Source: DATARH01 sp035604035
GTDB taxonomy: Bacteria > Pseudomonadota > Alphaproteobacteria > ATCC43930 > CGMCC-115725
DNA: 18,007 nucleotides
NCBI GenBank assembly: GCA_035604035.1
Contig: DATNJF010000253.1
Location: 1 to 18,007, forward strand
Direction of reading: 5' to 3'
Part shown: in pieces, positions 6,995 to 14,485 of the stretch
Layout: every line of letters starts with the position of its first letter
Position numbering within the stretch: the first letter of the stretch is position 1
The notes under the pieces: model-generated
Databases searched by the model: none
What the model saw: only the letters and a program-made list of their open reading frames with translations
Told to the model about the DNA's origin: nothing
Translations under genes and position numbers: made by a program

Positions 6995-7864
6995 ATGATC
7001 AAGACCATCCTGGTGCCGGTGAGCGGCAATGAGACCGATGCGGCGTGTTTTGCCGCCGCGCTACCGCTTGCCCGGGCGTTTGCCGCTCATATCGACGCCT
7101 TGCACGTCCGCGTCGATCCGCTCGAGATCGCGATGACGATGTCGACCGAAGGCGCCGGCGGCCTGCTTTTGCAGGGCATCATCGACGATCTGACGCGCGA
7201 CGCCAATGCGAACGAGGCGAAGGCACGGTCGCGGTTCGCTGATCTCTGCGCCAAGGAGACCATCCCGCTCGGGACAACGCCAGCGAGCGCATCCGCAAAA
7301 CCGTCGGCCGAATGGCATGTCGAGACCGGGCAAGAAGCGCGCTGGATGGCCGCCTATGGCATGACCGCCGATCTCGTTCTGGCGCCGCGCGGGGTTGCCG
7401 GCCAGGATGCCGTTGCGCGTTCGACACTCGAGGCGCTGCTACTCGAGACCGGGCGGCCGCTGCTGATCCCCGGCAGTGCGCCCTCCTCGCCAAGGCTCGC
7501 CGCGCGGATAGCAATCGCCTGGAAGGCAACGCCGCAGGCATCCCGGGCAGTCGCCTGCGCGATGCCGCTCCTGACGCGGGCGAAAGAGGTTGTGGTGCTG
7601 ACGGTCGAAGAGGAGGAGGGCCGCCGCGACGACGCGAACCGTCTCGTCGCGTATTTCGGATGGCATGGTATCGCGGCGACGATCGAGCGCCTATCGCCGG
7701 GTCCGCACGGCGCGGCCGAGACCATGCTCGCCGGAGCGGCGACACGAGCGGAGCTCCTCGTCATGGGCGGTTACGGCCATACCAGACTGCGGGAATGGGT
7801 ATTCGGCGGCTTCACCCAGCGCGTGCTGAACGACGCGCCACTGCCGGTGCTGATCGCGCATTAG
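6995..7864 (+). CDS. Universal stress protein, tandem UspA domains
   Basis: This is a 289-residue cytoplasmic protein with two UspA-type domains: residues 1 to about 150 (IKTILVPVSG start) and about 165-289. The second carries the ATP-binding signature GGYGHTRLREWVFGG at 258-272, close to the G-2X-G-9X-G pattern; the first has lost a clear version (only VLAPRGVAGQD). Such proteins bind ATP and support survival under starvation or low oxygen. The ATG is preceded by GGGAGAG at good spacing. The anaerobox at 6915 suggests induction by FixK. It converges with fixJ, with 46 bases between the stops and only a weak CGAC/GTCG hairpin there. Confidence 0.9.
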   Translation: MIKTILVPVSGNETDAACFAAALPLARAFAAHIDALHVRVDPLEIAMTMSTEGAGGLLLQGIIDDLTRDANANEAKARSRFADLCAKETIPLGTTPASASAKPSAEWHVETGQEARWMAAYGMTADLVLAPRGVAGQDAVARSTLEALLLETGRPLLIPGSAPSSPRLAARIAIAWKATPQASRAVACAMPLLTRAKEVVVLTVEEEEGRRDDANRLVAYFGWHGIAATIERLSPGPHGAAETMLAGAATRAELLVMGGYGHTRLREWVFGGFTQRVLNDAPLPVLIAH

Positions 7865-7910
7865 CGACACTGTCGGGAGAACGGTGGCCACTTAAGCATC
7901 GACGCCCCGC

Positions 7911-8528
7911 CTACTTCGTCCGCACTCCCGCGGCGAGCGCGAACCTGACCAGCTCCGACAGACTGCGCGCGCCCATCTTGTCCATGACCCGGGCGCGATG
8001 GATTTCGACGGTGCGCGGGCTGATCGCGAGATCGTAGGCGATCGACTTGTTGGGAAGGCCGGCGAGCAGGCCCTCCAGCACCTCGCGTTCACGCGGCGAC
8101 AGCAGATCGAGCTTTGCGGTGGCCGCGACAGCACTCGGATCTCGTTCATCGGGGGCCCGCAATCGCAAAAGCGCCGCGGCGACGCTGTTGAGAATAGCCT
8201 GCGAGGCATACGGCTTTTCGATGAAGTCCAGCGCGCCGGCCTTCATCGCCCGCACCGCCAGCGGCACGTCGCCGTGTCCGGTGATGACGATCGTCGGAAA
8301 AGACAATGAGCGCTCTTTGAGACGCCGCTGCAGCTCCAGCCCATCCATCTCCGGCATGCGGATATCGGCGATCAGGCAGCCAGGTGGCAGCGCAGACGCG
8401 GCGTCGAGAAATTCCTGGGCCAGGCCAAAAGTGCGCACCTGGTACCCGCACGCATCGAGCAGGACCGACAGCGAGTCGCGAACGGCGGCATCGTCATCGA
8501 CGATATAGACGTGCGCATTACCCGGCAT
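7911..8528 (-). CDS. fixJ: Response regulator FixJ (receiver plus LuxR-type HTH)
   Basis: A 205-residue two-domain regulator. The receiver (1-120) has the acidic D11-D13 pocket, phosphoacceptor D55 in CLIADIRMPEMDG, T83 in VITGHGD and K105 in FIEKPY. The GerE/LuxR helix-turn-helix (about 143-202) contains LSPREREVLEGLLAGLPNK and ISPRTVEIHRARVMDKM, the FixJ-type signature. When phosphorylated by FixL it activates fixK promoters. Its ATG lies inside the end of fixL (11-base overlap), so the two are translated from one mRNA with the kinase first. Length and motif order are normal for FixJ. Confidence 0.92.
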   Translation of the reverse strand: MPGNAHVYIVDDDAAVRDSLSVLLDACGYQVRTFGLAQEFLDAASALPPGCLIADIRMPEMDGLELQRRLKERSLSFPTIVITGHGDVPLAVRAMKAGALDFIEKPYASQAILNSVAAALLRLRAPDERDPSAVAATAKLDLLSPREREVLEGLLAGLPNKSIAYDLAISPRTVEIHRARVMDKMGARSLSELVRFALAAGVRTK

Positions 8529-10110
8529 CGGTAGGCTCGTCCTGACTGGTCTTGGGCAGGGTCAGGAGAAAGATTGTGCCGCCGCCGGGGCGGGGCGAGA
8601 AGGTCAAATGCCCGTGATGAGCCTCGATAATCTCGCGGCAAATCGACAAGCCGAGACCCATCCCGGTCTTCTTGGTCGTGACAAAGGGCTGGAATAGCCG
8701 GTTGGCGAGCTCGGGCGCGATGCCGGGCCCGCTATCGGCGACGCTGGTCTCAATCTTCTCGCCGACCGGGCGAGTGGAGATCGTCAGCTCGCGGCGCTCG
8801 ACCTCCTCCATCGCCTCGACCGCGTTGCGCACGAGGTTGAGCACGACCTGCTGGATCTGCACTGGATCGACGAGGACCGGCGGGAGCTCGCGATCGAGCT
8901 CGAGCGAAACGAGCACCCCGGATTGGCGCGCGCCAATGAGTGCGAGGGCAAGCGCCTCCTCGACGAGCTGGTTGAGGTTTTGTGTGCGCCGCTCGGTCTC
9001 ACCCTTGCTGACGAACTGCCGCAGCTGGCGGATAACCTCACCGGCGCGCTGGGCCTGGGTCACCGCCTTTTCCATCAAGTCGGCGATGCGCTCTGGCGCT
9101 GCGGCGCCCGTCGACATCAGATGACGGCCCGCCTCCAAGTAGTTGGTGACCGCGGTCAGCGGCTGGTTCAACTCATGCGCCATGGTCGAGGCCATTTGCC
9201 CCATGACGCTAAGCCGCGACGCGTGCAGCAGCTCGGTCTGCAGGTCCTCGATCCGCCGCTCCGATACCTGCCGCTCGGTCAGGTCGCGGACGAAGCCGGT
9301 GAAGAAATTGCCGCTGGGCGAAGCGAATTCGCCGACCGCCAGCTGCATCGGAAAGGTTCCGCCATCCTTGCGCCGCCCGACGACGATACGGCCGATGCCG
9401 ATAATTCGGCGCTCGCCGGTGCTCGCGAAACGCGCCAGATAGTCGTCATGCGCCTCGCGGTAGGGCGATGGCATCAGCATCTTGACGTTGTTGCCGACCA
9501 CCTCTCCGGCCGCGTAGCCGAATAGGCGCTCGGCAGCGGGGCTAAACGATTCGACTGCTCCGTGCGCGTCGATGACGATGATCGCATCGGGCACGGTATC
9601 GAGGATCGAGCGCCAACGCAGCTCGCTCTCTCGTAACGCGGCTTCCGCAACCTTGCGCTCGGTGATATCGCGGATGATGCCAACAAAGATCGGCTCATCC
9701 CCGTCGCGCGCCTCGCCGACCGACAGCTCCATCGGAAACACCGAGCCGTCCTTGCGCCGACCGGCCACCTCGCGGCCGATGCCGATGATCTTCTTGGCGC
9801 CCGTGCGCAAATAGTTGGCTAAGTAGCTGTCGTGCTCAGCCGCGTAAGGCTCCGGCATCAGCATGTTGACATTGTGGCCGACCAACTCGCCGGGTGTGTA
9901 GCCAAATAGCCGCTCCGTCGCCTGATTGACCGACCGAACCTCCCCAGCACGGTCGATAATCACGATCGCGTCGACCGCCGTGTCGACAACCGCACGGTAA
10001 AGCGAGTCGCTTTGACCCCCGCCGCGTTCTCGCGCGTATTGTGTCGCCAACCTGTTGCGCTCCTCGCCAAGTAGCCGATGATTGGCCTTGGCCCTTCGCC
10101 CGAATAGCAT
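8518..10110 (-). CDS. fixL: Oxygen-sensor histidine kinase FixL with two PAS domains
   Basis: From ATG 10110 it is 530 residues. Order: PAS1 (about 38-150), PAS2 (about 165-280), HisKA with H312 in MAHELNQPL, and a complete ATPase domain (N429, G1 DSGPGIAP at 459-466, TGMGLGLS at 482-489). No membrane segment is seen, so it is a soluble sensor. PAS2 keeps the heme-FixL residues of Bradyrhizobium: proximal His (H221), R227 (for R206) and R241 in IIGIGR (for R220). PAS1 also has H93 and R113, but Asn99 instead of the first Arg. Open frame continues upstream of 10110 but is only the antisense of the CBS gene; the start itself lacks a strong ribosome site. Confidence 0.92.
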   Translation of the reverse strand: MLFGRRAKANHRLLGEERNRLATQYARERGGGQSDSLYRAVVDTAVDAIVIIDRAGEVRSVNQATERLFGYTPGELVGHNVNMLMPEPYAAEHDSYLANYLRTGAKKIIGIGREVAGRRKDGSVFPMELSVGEARDGDEPIFVGIIRDITERKVAEAALRESELRWRSILDTVPDAIIVIDAHGAVESFSPAAERLFGYAAGEVVGNNVKMLMPSPYREAHDDYLARFASTGERRIIGIGRIVVGRRKDGGTFPMQLAVGEFASPSGNFFTGFVRDLTERQVSERRIEDLQTELLHASRLSVMGQMASTMAHELNQPLTAVTNYLEAGRHLMSTGAAAPERIADLMEKAVTQAQRAGEVIRQLRQFVSKGETERRTQNLNQLVEEALALALIGARQSGVLVSLELDRELPPVLVDPVQIQQVVLNLVRNAVEAMEEVERRELTISTRPVGEKIETSVADSGPGIAPELANRLFQPFVTTKKTGMGLGLSICREIIEAHHGHLTFSPRPGGGTIFLLTLPKTSQDEPTDAG

Positions 10111-10173
10111 AGGCCACCGAGGCAATGAAGTCGCAAGCCGGCTTTGGCTCGGCGATCCGTGCCGTGCAGTCGA

Positions 10174-10187
10174 TTGATCAATATCAA
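10174..10187. promoter_or_regulatory. FNR/FixK box (anaerobox), perfect, between fixL and the CBS gene
   Basis: TTGATCAATATCAA is a perfect TTGAT-N4-ATCAA site in the divergent region. Toward the CBS gene a -10-like TAGGGT (10208-10213) sits 30 bases from the box centre and the ATG is at 10241, so class II activation is plausible. Toward fixL no good -10 element lies at that spacing, so an effect there could be repression or nothing. Confidence 0.85.
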
Positions 10188-10240
10188 TGGCGGCGGCGGA
10201 GCGCGCGCCTAGGGTCTGCGCAAACGAGAGGAGACCCGCT

Positions 10241-10942
10241 ATGAACGCAGGCGATGTGATGACCCGCCAAGTGGTGACAGTGGCGCCGGATACGGTGATC
10301 GAGGAAGCCGTCCGGCTGATGCTCGAAAATCGGGTCAGCGGCTTGCCGGTGATCGACGCGGCGGGCGCGCCGATCGGCGTCGTCACCGAAGGCGATCTGC
10401 TGCGCCGCATCGAGACCGGAACCGACAAGCGCCACTCGGGCTGGGTCAGGCTGCTGCTCGGGCCAGGCCGGCTGGCTGCCGAATATACTCGCTCGCATGC
10501 GAACAAGGTCGGCGAGGTGATGACGAGTGAGGTCGTGAGTGTCGCTCCCGGCACGCCGCTCGCCGAGGTGGTCGAGCTGATGGAAAGCCGCCGCATCAAG
10601 CGAGTGCCGGTGGTCGATGGCGGCAAGCTCGTCGGCATCGTCAGCCGCGCCAATCTGGTCGCCGCGCTGGCCGATATGTTGGTCAAAGAGCGGGGCGCCG
10701 CGCTGAGCGACGATGATATCCGCCAGGCGATCCTGGCCGAGATCGACAAGCAGCCTTGGGGACCGCGCGAGAGCGTCGATGCAATCGTGACCGACGGCGC
10801 CGTCGAACTGCACGGCACCATCCTCGACGAGCGCGAGCGGGCGGCCCTGATTGTTGCCGCCGAGAACCTGCCCGGCGTCAAATCGGTGCGCGACAAGCTC
10901 GTCTGGGTTGAGCCGAATTCGGGGATGGTGGTTCCCAGTTAG
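10241..10942 (+). CDS. CBS-CBS-BON domain protein
   Basis: The 233-residue protein has two CBS motifs (about 4-55, DVMTRQVVTVAPDT to GVVTEGDLLRRI; about 90-143, GEVMTSEVVSVAPGT to GIVSRANLV) followed by a BON domain (about 156-224, with VELHGTILDERER and LPGVKSV). CBS pairs bind adenine nucleotides and sense energy state; BON domains are thought to bind lipids or other proteins. There is no signal peptide. The start is set by GAGAGGAGA at 10225-10233, seven bases before ATG 10241, rather than an in-frame ATG at 10187 that lies on the anaerobox. Probably induced by FixK. CBS proteins such as Hrp1 also occur in the mycobacterial hypoxia regulon. Confidence 0.9.
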   Translation: MNAGDVMTRQVVTVAPDTVIEEAVRLMLENRVSGLPVIDAAGAPIGVVTEGDLLRRIETGTDKRHSGWVRLLLGPGRLAAEYTRSHANKVGEVMTSEVVSVAPGTPLAEVVELMESRRIKRVPVVDGGKLVGIVSRANLVAALADMLVKERGAALSDDDIRQAILAEIDKQPWGPRESVDAIVTDGAVELHGTILDERERAALIVAAENLPGVKSVRDKLVWVEPNSGMVVPS

Positions 10943-11045
10943 GGACACGTCGAGTTTCGTCCGGCGCGCGTCGAGGCGCGACTAGTCTCGGTCGGTACTG
11001 GCAGCCACCGCCTGCCGATGACGGCGGCCGGGGCAGGGCGCATGT

Positions 11046-11441
11046 CTACGCCCGGTCTGGCGGTCCGCGCCATTTTTTGGCCTGGTCAACGATGCCGCGA
11101 CGTTGGGTGAAACCTTGTTGTACGGGTTTAGCGGCTCTGCCTGGCGCTGGCTGGTCAATTCGCAGCTCGGCACGCTCGTCGGGCAATCCTCGCCAGGTGC
11201 CCAAGATCTGCTTAGCTTTCAACGCTATGACGTCCACCTTGAAATGGATTGGCTCGCCCGCGAACTCGATGTGACAATCGAGGGAGCCGAGTTGCGCAAG
11301 TAATTGCGGATGGATAACCCCCAGTCGGTGCCTCGATTGTACGAGCTCGGCCGGGCCGCCACGCGCCGCTTTGTCCACGCCGAGGATTTTCCGGCCGCCT
11401 TCGATGGCGGTTTCACGGCACCAGGGGAGCTAACGCCGTAG
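11046..11441 (+). pseudogene. Patatin-like phospholipase C-terminal remnant
   Basis: In one frame the DNA reads FFGLVNDAATLGETLLYGFS, then DLLSFQRYDVHLEMDWLARE and, after an in-frame TAA at 11301-11303, RMDNPQSVPRLYELGRAA and EDFPAAFD up to a TAG at 11439-11441. The pieces fit the C-terminal part of rhizobial patatin-like phospholipases (the RYDV.L...WL and MDNP...LYELG elements), which I recognise from memory. The catalytic N-terminal part (GXSXG Ser, Asp) is absent, and the stop splits the remaining part, so this is a decayed fragment. It marks the border between the stress block and the accessory region. Confidence 0.55.
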
Positions 11442-11467
11442 AGCACCTTAGTTGAGGGCTCTCTTAT

Positions 11468-11607
11468 TCCCTGCTATCAGCGAAATTTACAGGGAATTTC
11501 ACACCCGAGCCCGTGATTTCGATCGGAATTATCAAGTGATATCCATTAGTTATGGGCCCCCCCCCCGGAAGAAAACAGGGAATTCCTTTGTGTTAACAGG
11601 GTATTTG
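11468..11607. repeat. ACAGGGAAT-type dispersed repeat cluster with C10 tract
   Basis: Three direct copies of an (A)ACAGGG(A/T)ATT motif start at 11489, 11575 and 11595, with an inverted TTCCCTG at 11468. A run of ten C lies at 11557-11566. The block is richer in A and T than its surroundings and has no convincing gene. From memory, strings of ACAGGGAAT motifs occur near transposon remnants in rhizobial genomes. Here they lie exactly between the patatin remnant and the terminase remnant. Confidence 0.5.
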
Positions 11608-11626
11608 TTCGGCTTCATCGGCCAAG

Positions 11627-12500
11627 TCAAAAAACGTTGTACCGCGGGGAAAAATCCGGCCATGGGTCGGGCCGGCTGAGGTCGGGGACGCACACGATCA
11701 AGGGGTGGATATACTGCTCGTGCTGGGCGTACCAATCGAGGAATAAGAGTAGGGCATCGACCTGATCGTCATAGCGGCCGTAAGGAAAGGCGAGGAGCTC
11801 GGCCTCGAAATCGGCAAGCCAAGGGGCCTCTATCGGAAGCAGGATCCGGCCCGCTTCGAAGCGGCCCTGGTGTCGGCAGAGCCGGGTCTCCTTGTCGGCA
11901 TCCGGCCGGCGGCCGACGATCTCGAGATATGGTTGCTCGCGCAGGATCGGGATCAGGGACTGGCCGCTGCTGGTATCTTCGATGATGACCAGGTCAACCT
12001 TCCATTGCGCGGCCAGCGCGATGATTTGCTCCTGCATCTGCATGACCGTCCAATGACCACGGCTGACGTGGAGCAGAGCCTCAACCCAGAACGCGCGCCC
12101 CGCGCGGTTGTAGTTCGGCATGCCCTCGATCCACCCGACCAACTCGTCGCGAACGATTAAGATCCCCTTGGGCGCGGCCACCGCCAACAGGGTCGCGACG
12201 CGTTCAATCGTGACATCGTGTTGCCGCAGCCGCGGCGCCTGCGGCTCGAGCGGCGCCCCGGATATCGGCGGTGGGGGTGGCGGGGCGCCGAGCTTTTCAG
12301 CGGCGCGCACCTCCTTTACCCAGCGCTCGCGCGCGGCCTTGGCAACCTCGGCAACGGCCCGCCACTCGCGCAGCCGATCGGGAAAGTCGGCGAGCATGTG
12401 CCGCTCGATCTCGGGCAGCACGTCCCGCATCAGACAGTCGGCCCCCGGGCTTTTCCCGTTGCCGCTGTCGCCACGGCGGCGATCCACAGATGCGGCGGCT
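11627..12500 (-). pseudogene. Chimeric remnant: DUF3987 (YfjI-like) middle part fused to phage terminase nuclease domain
   Basis: An open frame of 286 codons (12487-11627) joins two unrelated families. Residues 6 to about 136 (GDSGNGKSPG Walker A, LIVRDELVGWIEGM) match the intact DUF3987 protein at 15256-16773. From about 137 on (HVSRGHWTVMQMQEQIIALA, VIIEDTSSGQ, DKETR, FEAGRILLP, DDQVDALLLFLDW) it is the C-terminal nuclease domain of a phage terminase large subunit. The switch is near 12078. Homology to the intact gene continues upstream to 12500 but in another frame, because one base is missing near 12473. Lacking the start of DUF3987 and the terminase ATPase, it is surely not functional as either. 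Confidence 0.75.
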
Positions 12501-12536
12501 GCGCTTTGCAGGGATGGCAGGCCCTCTTTTTCTGTA

Positions 12537-12565
12537 TAGACAATGTCACTACAACTTTATACTAT
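12537..12565 (+). promoter_or_regulatory. Candidate promoter/operator of tacAT
   Basis: TAGACA at 12537-12542 (five of six to TTGACA) is followed by TACTAT at 12560-12565 (17-base spacer) or TATACT at 12558-12563 (15-base spacer). The stretch is AT-rich, has a loose ATAG/CTAT dyad, and ends 22 bases before the antitoxin ATG. RHH antitoxins of this kind repress their own promoter, so an operator should overlap it. Confidence 0.45.
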
Positions 12566-12587
12566 GCCACCAGTTTGAGAGGTTTGC

Positions 12588-12878
12588 ATGTCGGATCGCA
12601 TCGCCGAGCGCCCAGCCAACCGAACGGGCATGATCAATATCCGAGTAAAGCCGGCGGAACGGGCGCTCATCGATCAGGCCGCGGCGGCGCAAGGTAAGAG
12701 CCGTTCAGATTTCATGCTGGAGGCGTCGCGTCGCGCCGCCGAAGAAGCGTTGCTCGACCGCACCTTACTGCGGGTCGACTCGGCGACCTATGCACGGTTT
12801 GTCGAGCTGCTCGATGCGCCGCCGCGGCCAAGCGAGCGCTTGCGCAGCCTGATGCAAACTCGGGCGCCATGGGATTGA
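12588..12878 (+). CDS. tacA: DUF1778 (TacA-type) ribbon-helix-helix antitoxin
   Basis: A 96-residue protein with an N-terminal ribbon-helix-helix (GMINIRVKPAERALIDQAA at 14-32, then KSRSDFMLEASRRAAEEALL) and a flexible toxin-binding C-terminus (DSATYARFVELLDAPPRPSERL), the standard layout of DUF1778 antitoxins. GAGAGG lies just before the ATG. The next gene, an acetyltransferase toxin, starts inside its last codons (10-base overlap), confirming a toxin-antitoxin operon. It neutralises the toxin and represses the operon by binding DNA through the RHH dimer. Complete and of normal length. Confidence 0.9.
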   Translation: MSDRIAERPANRTGMINIRVKPAERALIDQAAAAQGKSRSDFMLEASRRAAEEALLDRTLLRVDSATYARFVELLDAPPRPSERLRSLMQTRAPWD

Positions 12879-13393
12879 CCGATGCCGAGGCTAATCGGTT
12901 CGCGGCGCCGGAGTTGCTGGAGGCGGGGCACGATTCCTCGACCTTCGGCTGCGGCGCCCCGATGCTTGACGACTGGTTGCGTCGACGGGCGCTACCTAAT
13001 CAAATCAGTGGGGGCTCACGCACCTATGTGCTGACCCGAGCAAATCTTGTCATTGGGTACTTCACGCTCGCGGCAGGCGCGATTGCGGTCGATGAGGCGC
13101 CAGGGCGGGTGCGGCGGAATATGCCGGATCCGATCCCGGTGGCCGTGCTTGGCCGGTTGGCGATCGACCGGACCTGGCAGGGACGGGGGCTCGGCCGGTT
13201 GCTCTTGCGCGACGCGATCCTGCGCACCCGACAGGCGGCGGAGACGATCGGCATCCGAGCGGTTCTGGTACACGCGCTTTCGCCTGAGGCGAAGCGGTTC
13301 TACGAAAGCAGTGGATTTCGCGAGTCGCCGGCCAATCCGATGACCCTGATCGTGTCCTTGTCCGATGCCATTGCCGCGGTCGGCGGCGGATAG
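12869..13393 (+). CDS. tacT: GNAT acetyltransferase toxin (TacT-type)
   Basis: A 174-residue GNAT protein. The acetyl-CoA binding signature RTWQGRGLGRLLLRDA is intact, as are the start (FGCGAPMLDDWLRR), the YFTLA strand and the AKRFYESSGF end typical of TacT/AtaT-like toxins. The conserved Tyr in KRFYESSGF is the likely general acid. Known members acetylate the amino group of charged tRNAs and stop translation. Paired with the DUF1778 antitoxin in one operon. The module lies between fragments of a DUF968/DUF3987 unit, as if it had entered there. No sign of damage. Confidence 0.9.
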   Translation: MGLTDAEANRFAAPELLEAGHDSSTFGCGAPMLDDWLRRRALPNQISGGSRTYVLTRANLVIGYFTLAAGAIAVDEAPGRVRRNMPDPIPVAVLGRLAIDRTWQGRGLGRLLLRDAILRTRQAAETIGIRAVLVHALSPEAKRFYESSGFRESPANPMTLIVSLSDAIAAVGGG

Positions 13394-13605
13394 TCGCTGC
13401 GAAGTTGCCTTAGCCCGGCCTCCGGCCGATGGTATTTATGGCGCCGCGCTTGCCGAAGCCGATGTGACGGTCTCCCTCGGCAGCAACCGAAACGCAAATT
13501 CTGTCGAAACGGATCAGCGGGGACTGTCGACGCCGCGCAACTGCTGCAACCTGAGTAGCATCGATAGGGTGCGCTCAGGCGTCCGGCAAGGGCTCTTATG
13601 ACCGC

Positions 13606-13761
13606 TCAAACCCAATAGGCGATGCGACTGCGATAGCGAGCGAAGAGCCAAACCCTCATTTCTCGATCTGGGCTGCGCTTGGCGAATTCGGCCGCCAAAG
13701 CCCAGAGATCGATCCCGTATTTGCGGTTCACGGCATTGACCCCAAGGTGGTGCTGCTCGTC
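13606..13761 (-). pseudogene. DUF968 protein, C-terminal remnant
   Basis: Read on the minus strand, this gives EQHHLGVNAVNRKYGIDLWA, then LAAEFAKRSPDREMR and a stop at 13606-13608. It matches the C-terminal 50 residues of the intact DUF968 protein at 16831-17205 (EQHSLGVDAFDRKYGTNLWA). The zinc-binding core upstream is missing, and similarity stops abruptly near 13761. The 210 bases between the tacT stop and this remnant hold no recognisable gene. Confidence 0.7.
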
Positions 13762-13825
13762 GGACGGCGCAGCTGGTCGTAGCGTACTAAGGCTTCGTCG
13801 ACCACCCCGTTACTTCCGTGAGCGT

Positions 13826-13849
13826 GACACTGTTGACACAATGCGACAC
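13826..13849. repeat. Three GACAC repeats at about one helical turn
   Basis: GACAC occurs at 13826, 13835 and 13845, within GTGACACTGTTGACACAATG followed by CGACACTGC. The 9-10 base period places the copies on one face of the helix, as in an operator. No intact gene is near: it lies between two pseudogene fragments, so it may be a leftover regulatory region. Confidence 0.3.
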
Positions 13850-13934
13850 TGCAGGAGCTAGCTCCCCATTCCGTCGGATCGTGTCGGCAGGGTCAACGAG
13901 CCCGATAGTGCGGCAGATGTCTCAGCCCGTCGGC

Positions 13935-14225
13935 TCATTCTGCCGCCTCCCACAGCCGGGGATTGACGGCGTGAGCGACCCGCCCTCGCTGCCCGACTTC
14001 GTTGCCCGGAGCCGGCTCCCGCAGCCAATCCGCCTCCGCCAGCATGCCGGCAGCGGCTCGGATCTGCTCGGCCGTGCGCAAGCCTTGCAATCGCACGTCC
14101 CGCTGTAGGTGCCGCACATGGAGCTCTGCCGGGTGCGTGCTGATGATCCAGCGTGCCAACATGGTGGCAGCTCGGTCCCGCTCGGTCGCGGCCGCATCGC
14201 CGTAGACGCGCTCCGCCATCGGCAC
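13935..14225 (-). pseudogene. DUF3987 protein, C-terminal remnant
   Basis: A 96-codon frame matches the last 96 residues of the intact DUF3987 protein (MPMAERVYGDAA, ARWIISTHPAELHVRHLQRD, HAVNPRLWE), with more than 80 % identity by eye. Similarity starts exactly at the MPMAER methionine (14224) and the rest of the gene, including the P-loop, is absent. The ATG is an internal residue of the full protein, so this is a fragment. The 260 bases upstream (14226-14485) contain no gene that I can recognise. Confidence 0.75.
13947..14224. repeat. Direct repeat, left copy (278 bp)
   Basis: This aligns without gaps to 15268-15545 (constant offset 1321), about 90 % identical by eye. It is the DNA counterpart of the DUF3987 3' duplication and could serve for homologous recombination that would delete the RHH/ParE module between the copies. 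Confidence 0.75.
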
Positions 14226-14485
14226 GCCGGAGTGTTCAACAAGATCGGATTAGCTCCAATCGAGAAAGGCTCGAGCGGCCCTACACTTGCACCGGGGCTC
14301 GGTCCCTTTGCCGCGGTGCAGTCGATCGCGGTGATCGAGGTTTGCCGGCAATCTGGACGATGGCGCGCTGGCGCTGGTCGAACACTCCAACCGACCGGCA
14401 CCTACGAACAAAGCCGGCCATGCCAGCTCAAATCGTTCGATTTCGGATACGCTTGCGATCGTATGCGTGCCGGCACTCGGTTGAG

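Noticed and set aside
7865..7910. Bidirectional terminator between the stress protein and fixJ
   Set aside because: Only a 4-bp CGAC/GTCG stem and no T-run on either side.
10111..10896. Upstream extension of fixL by up to 262 residues
   Set aside because: That part is Ser/Arg/Thr-rich, antisense to the CBS-BON gene, and crosses the anaerobox; PAS1 starts after ATG 10110.
11046..11378. Minus-strand frame of 110 codons over the patatin remnant
   Set aside because: The plus strand reads as patatin C-terminal sequence on both sides of a stop; the minus-strand product matches nothing.
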